From assembly GCA_003661265.1 (NCBI GenBank), contig QMVU01000067.1, forward strand, positions 1 through 6,404: a stretch of DNA of 6,404 nt, read 5' to 3'. Source of the DNA: Thermoproteota archaeon (GTDB lineage Archaea > Korarchaeota > Korarchaeia > Korarchaeales > Korarchaeaceae). Positions within the stretch are counted from its first letter, which is position 1. Each line of letters begins with the position of its first letter. The notes under the pieces were generated by a model. That model was not told the origin of the DNA and searched no databases. It was given only the letters and a program-made list of their open reading frames with translations. Position numbers and translations under genes: made by a program. Positions 5,306 through 6,404 of this stretch are shown here, piece by piece.

Positions 5306-6325
5306 GTACTTAAACCAATCGTTGAACTCCGTTATGATGAAATTGTACTTCCTTCCCTCGTATGCCTCGCCTATTCTGATGAACTTGGCCGGAGTCATGC
5401 CCCCACAATATCTGTTCCTTCCTGGTAAGCCGTGAGCAGGTATGCCCTTGTTTGGATCTCCCATTATCATCGTATAGGTAGAGAAGGTCTTTCCTGTTCC
5501 AGGCTCGCCGAATAGGGCCAGGTTGAAGCCTGTTCTCATCCTTGCACCTCCTTCCTCAGTTACGACGCTTACGTCTGCTAGCGAGTACTGCTGGGTTATC
5601 GTAAGCAATATGTCGTAGTATAAGACCGGACCGAATAGGGACCTTAGGTACTCAACCAGCCTAGAGACGGAGAAATTCTCTCCGAAGGATATGGTCTGAT
5701 CCAATCTCTCCTCTATCAAGAGCTTAAGGTAGTCCTCGAACTCCTTCTCCATTCTCATTACTTCCTCGAGTTCCCTCTTCGCTAGAGCACTCCTCAGCTT
5801 CAATTTTGGCCTGTAATCAGCTAGCTCCTTCTTCATAGCTGGCAATATCTCCTCAGGAACTTTCCACTTTCCCTCTGGAGTTTTCATCAGGAGGCGGAAG
5901 CTCTCAAGCCAACCAAGCAGGCTGTGCTGAAGGTATGGGAAGTCGAGCTTCTTCATCTTCTCCGCAAGCTGCTTCTCTGTAAAAGGCTCCTTCATCTTGG
6001 ATGCAGCGAATAGGATGTAGTATGCCCTGTCCTGCCACCTCTTAAGGGCCTCCCTTACGCTTCTCCTAACTATTTCAGAGGAGTCGGTGAAGTTCAGGGC
6101 TCCGTCCTTCAAGGTGTAGTACTGTCCGTAGAAGAAGATGGAGGGGCTTGGACTTATCTCCTTTATGAGCTCTGCAAACTGCTCATCGCTCAATTCCTTT
6201 ACTTTTCTCTCTATCTCCCTTAAGATACCAGCTTTTCTCTTTGTTAATCCTGCTCCGCTTTGTTCTAAAATTCTCCTTATCAGCGCTAACCTCTCTCTGG
6301 CCTTTAACGTACTCCTTGTTTTCAT
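4769..6325 (-). CDS. MCM-like AAA+ ATPase N-extein plus N-terminal part of its intein (frameshifted gene, 5' half)
   Basis: This ORF encodes 518 residues; 1-340 are N-extein and 341-506 the start of an intein. The last 12 residues before the TGA (VAVLSPLQLLRE) are probably out-of-frame. The N-extein begins with basic helices, followed by a possible winged-helix region at about 115-165 (FTEKQLAEKM...KWKVPEE) and charged helices to about 210. The AAA+ core has Walker A GEPGTGKT at 273-280 and a Walker B-like NFIITEF at 328-334, in which the usual Asp is Thr332 while Glu333 is kept. With the C-extein the mature protein would be about 558 residues. It looks like the helix-2-insert clade containing MCM and MoxR/RavA ATPases, but it is not a standard MCM helicase: no zinc motif was seen, and Walker A is GEPGTGKT rather than GDPGTAKS. 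The specific role is unknown. The start ATG 6325 has no ribosome binding site and fits a very short leader. Confidence 0.85.
   Translation of the reverse strand: MKTRSTLKARERLALIRRILEQSGAGLTKRKAGILREIERKVKELSDEQFAELIKEISPSPSIFFYGQYYTLKDGALNFTDSSEIVRRSVREALKRWQDRAYYILFAASKMKEPFTEKQLAEKMKKLDFPYLQHSLLGWLESFRLLMKTPEGKWKVPEEILPAMKKELADYRPKLKLRSALAKRELEEVMRMEKEFEDYLKLLIEERLDQTISFGENFSVSRLVEYLRSLFGPVLYYDILLTITQQYSLADVSVVTEEGGARMRTGFNLALFGEPGTGKTFSTYTMIMGDPNKGIPAHGLPGRNRYCGGMTPAKFIRIGEAYEGRKYNFIITEFNDWFKYCLPYDALVLTAGGELIPIGEIVERKEDIPVVSVNPETLELEVDYVRDVSSRETDELVELTTETGKSLRLTPNHPLPVLTSEGIIWKPASEFDVGDYLISLGELPSLLTGGQGSPTFWQFLPEGVYVRTNPQTLYLIRNVIREKFRNIKEFSRKIDVKYTTLHAYLTVAVLSPLQLLRE
4807..4808 (-). other. 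Probable frameshift position inside the intein
   Basis: The upstream frame reads ...YLT (ACG at 4810-4808) then VAVLSPLQLLRE and TGA. The frame one base back reads GRSSIPLATFKRM from 4808 onward and flows straight into the endonuclease domain. A third G in the GG at 4808-4807 would give ACG GGT CGC (Thr-Gly-Arg) and one continuous ORF. The two frames overlap only at 4883-4769, so the shift must lie there. The exact site is inferred from which residues look like intein sequence. Confidence 0.7.
5303..5308 (-). other. N-terminal splice junction, Tyr|Cys
   Basis: TAC (5308-5306) encodes Tyr340, the last N-extein residue, and TGT (5305-5303) encodes Cys1 of the intein, the residue that performs the first acyl shift. 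Removing the intein joins WFKY to SGMVEP, giving a continuous ATPase sequence that aligns with the MCM stretch between IDEFDKM and the EAMEQQ hairpin. Confidence 0.9.
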
Positions 6326-6404
6326 ATACGTTTCAACAAGAGCTCCCTCTCATGATATTTTTATTTTCCTCCCAAGAGGATCGACGCATTACGGTACATC
6401 AAAG
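6326..6404 (-). promoter_or_regulatory. Promoter region of the intein-containing ATPase gene
   Basis: On the minus strand GGAAAA (BRE-like, 6369-6364) is followed by TAAAAATA (6363-6356), a good archaeal TATA box. The usual spacing puts the start near 6333, about 8 bases before ATG 6325, so the mRNA should be almost leaderless, which fits the missing ribosome binding site. TCCTC-CCAA-GAGGA, a small inverted repeat just upstream of the BRE, could be a regulator site. No coding sequence is recognised in the remaining bases up to the window edge. Confidence 0.5.

Overview
The window looks like a chromosomal segment of a hyperthermophilic euryarchaeon of the order Thermococcales (Pyrococcus/Thermococcus-like). 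The grounds are Arg codons biased to AGA/AGG and Ile to ATA, AGGTG-type ribosome binding sites, TATA/BRE-like promoters close to start codons, a DOD-endonuclease intein, and protein families typical of that group. The order-level assignment is an inference from style and recall, not from a database search.

Layout: (1) 1-788, minus strand: a PHP-family histidinol-phosphatase (HisK type), complete at its N-terminus and running off the left edge with only a few residues likely missing. (2) 801-1006: a gene-free intergenic stretch with two small hairpins and a long T-rich tract. (3) 1007-1744, plus strand: a FabG-like short-chain dehydrogenase/reductase. (4) 1777-2850, minus strand, convergent with it: a radical SAM enzyme with a full seven-cysteine SPASM domain, probably started by TTG. 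(5) 2851-3086: its regulatory region, with a duplicated 12-bp promoter-like element, an inverted repeat and a possible 14-codon ORF. (6) 3087-6325, minus strand: one large gene for an MCM-related AAA+ ATPase, interrupted by a LAGLIDADG intein of about 521 residues and broken by a one-base frameshift inside the intein. (7) 6326-6404: the promoter of that gene.

The most notable content is the intein gene. It reads as two overlapping ORFs (4769-6325 and 3087-4772), but together they carry every intein landmark: Cys1, TPNH block B, two LAGLIDADG motifs with both Asp, a PKNHNF block F, and a C-terminal His-Asn followed by Ser+1. Restoring one base at 4807-4808 (GG to GGG on the coding strand) joins them into a single frame. 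The predicted spliced host protein is about 558 residues. It has Walker A, an atypical Walker B (ITEF instead of the usual hhDE) and an MCM-like pre-sensor-1/sensor-1 region, with the intein inserted between Walker B and the pre-sensor-1 region.

The four genes do not form an obvious operon or pathway. Each appears to have its own promoter, and orientations alternate between minus, plus and minus. Histidine biosynthesis, a ketone/acyl reductase, a putative peptide-modifying radical SAM enzyme and an MCM-like ATPase are simply adjacent.
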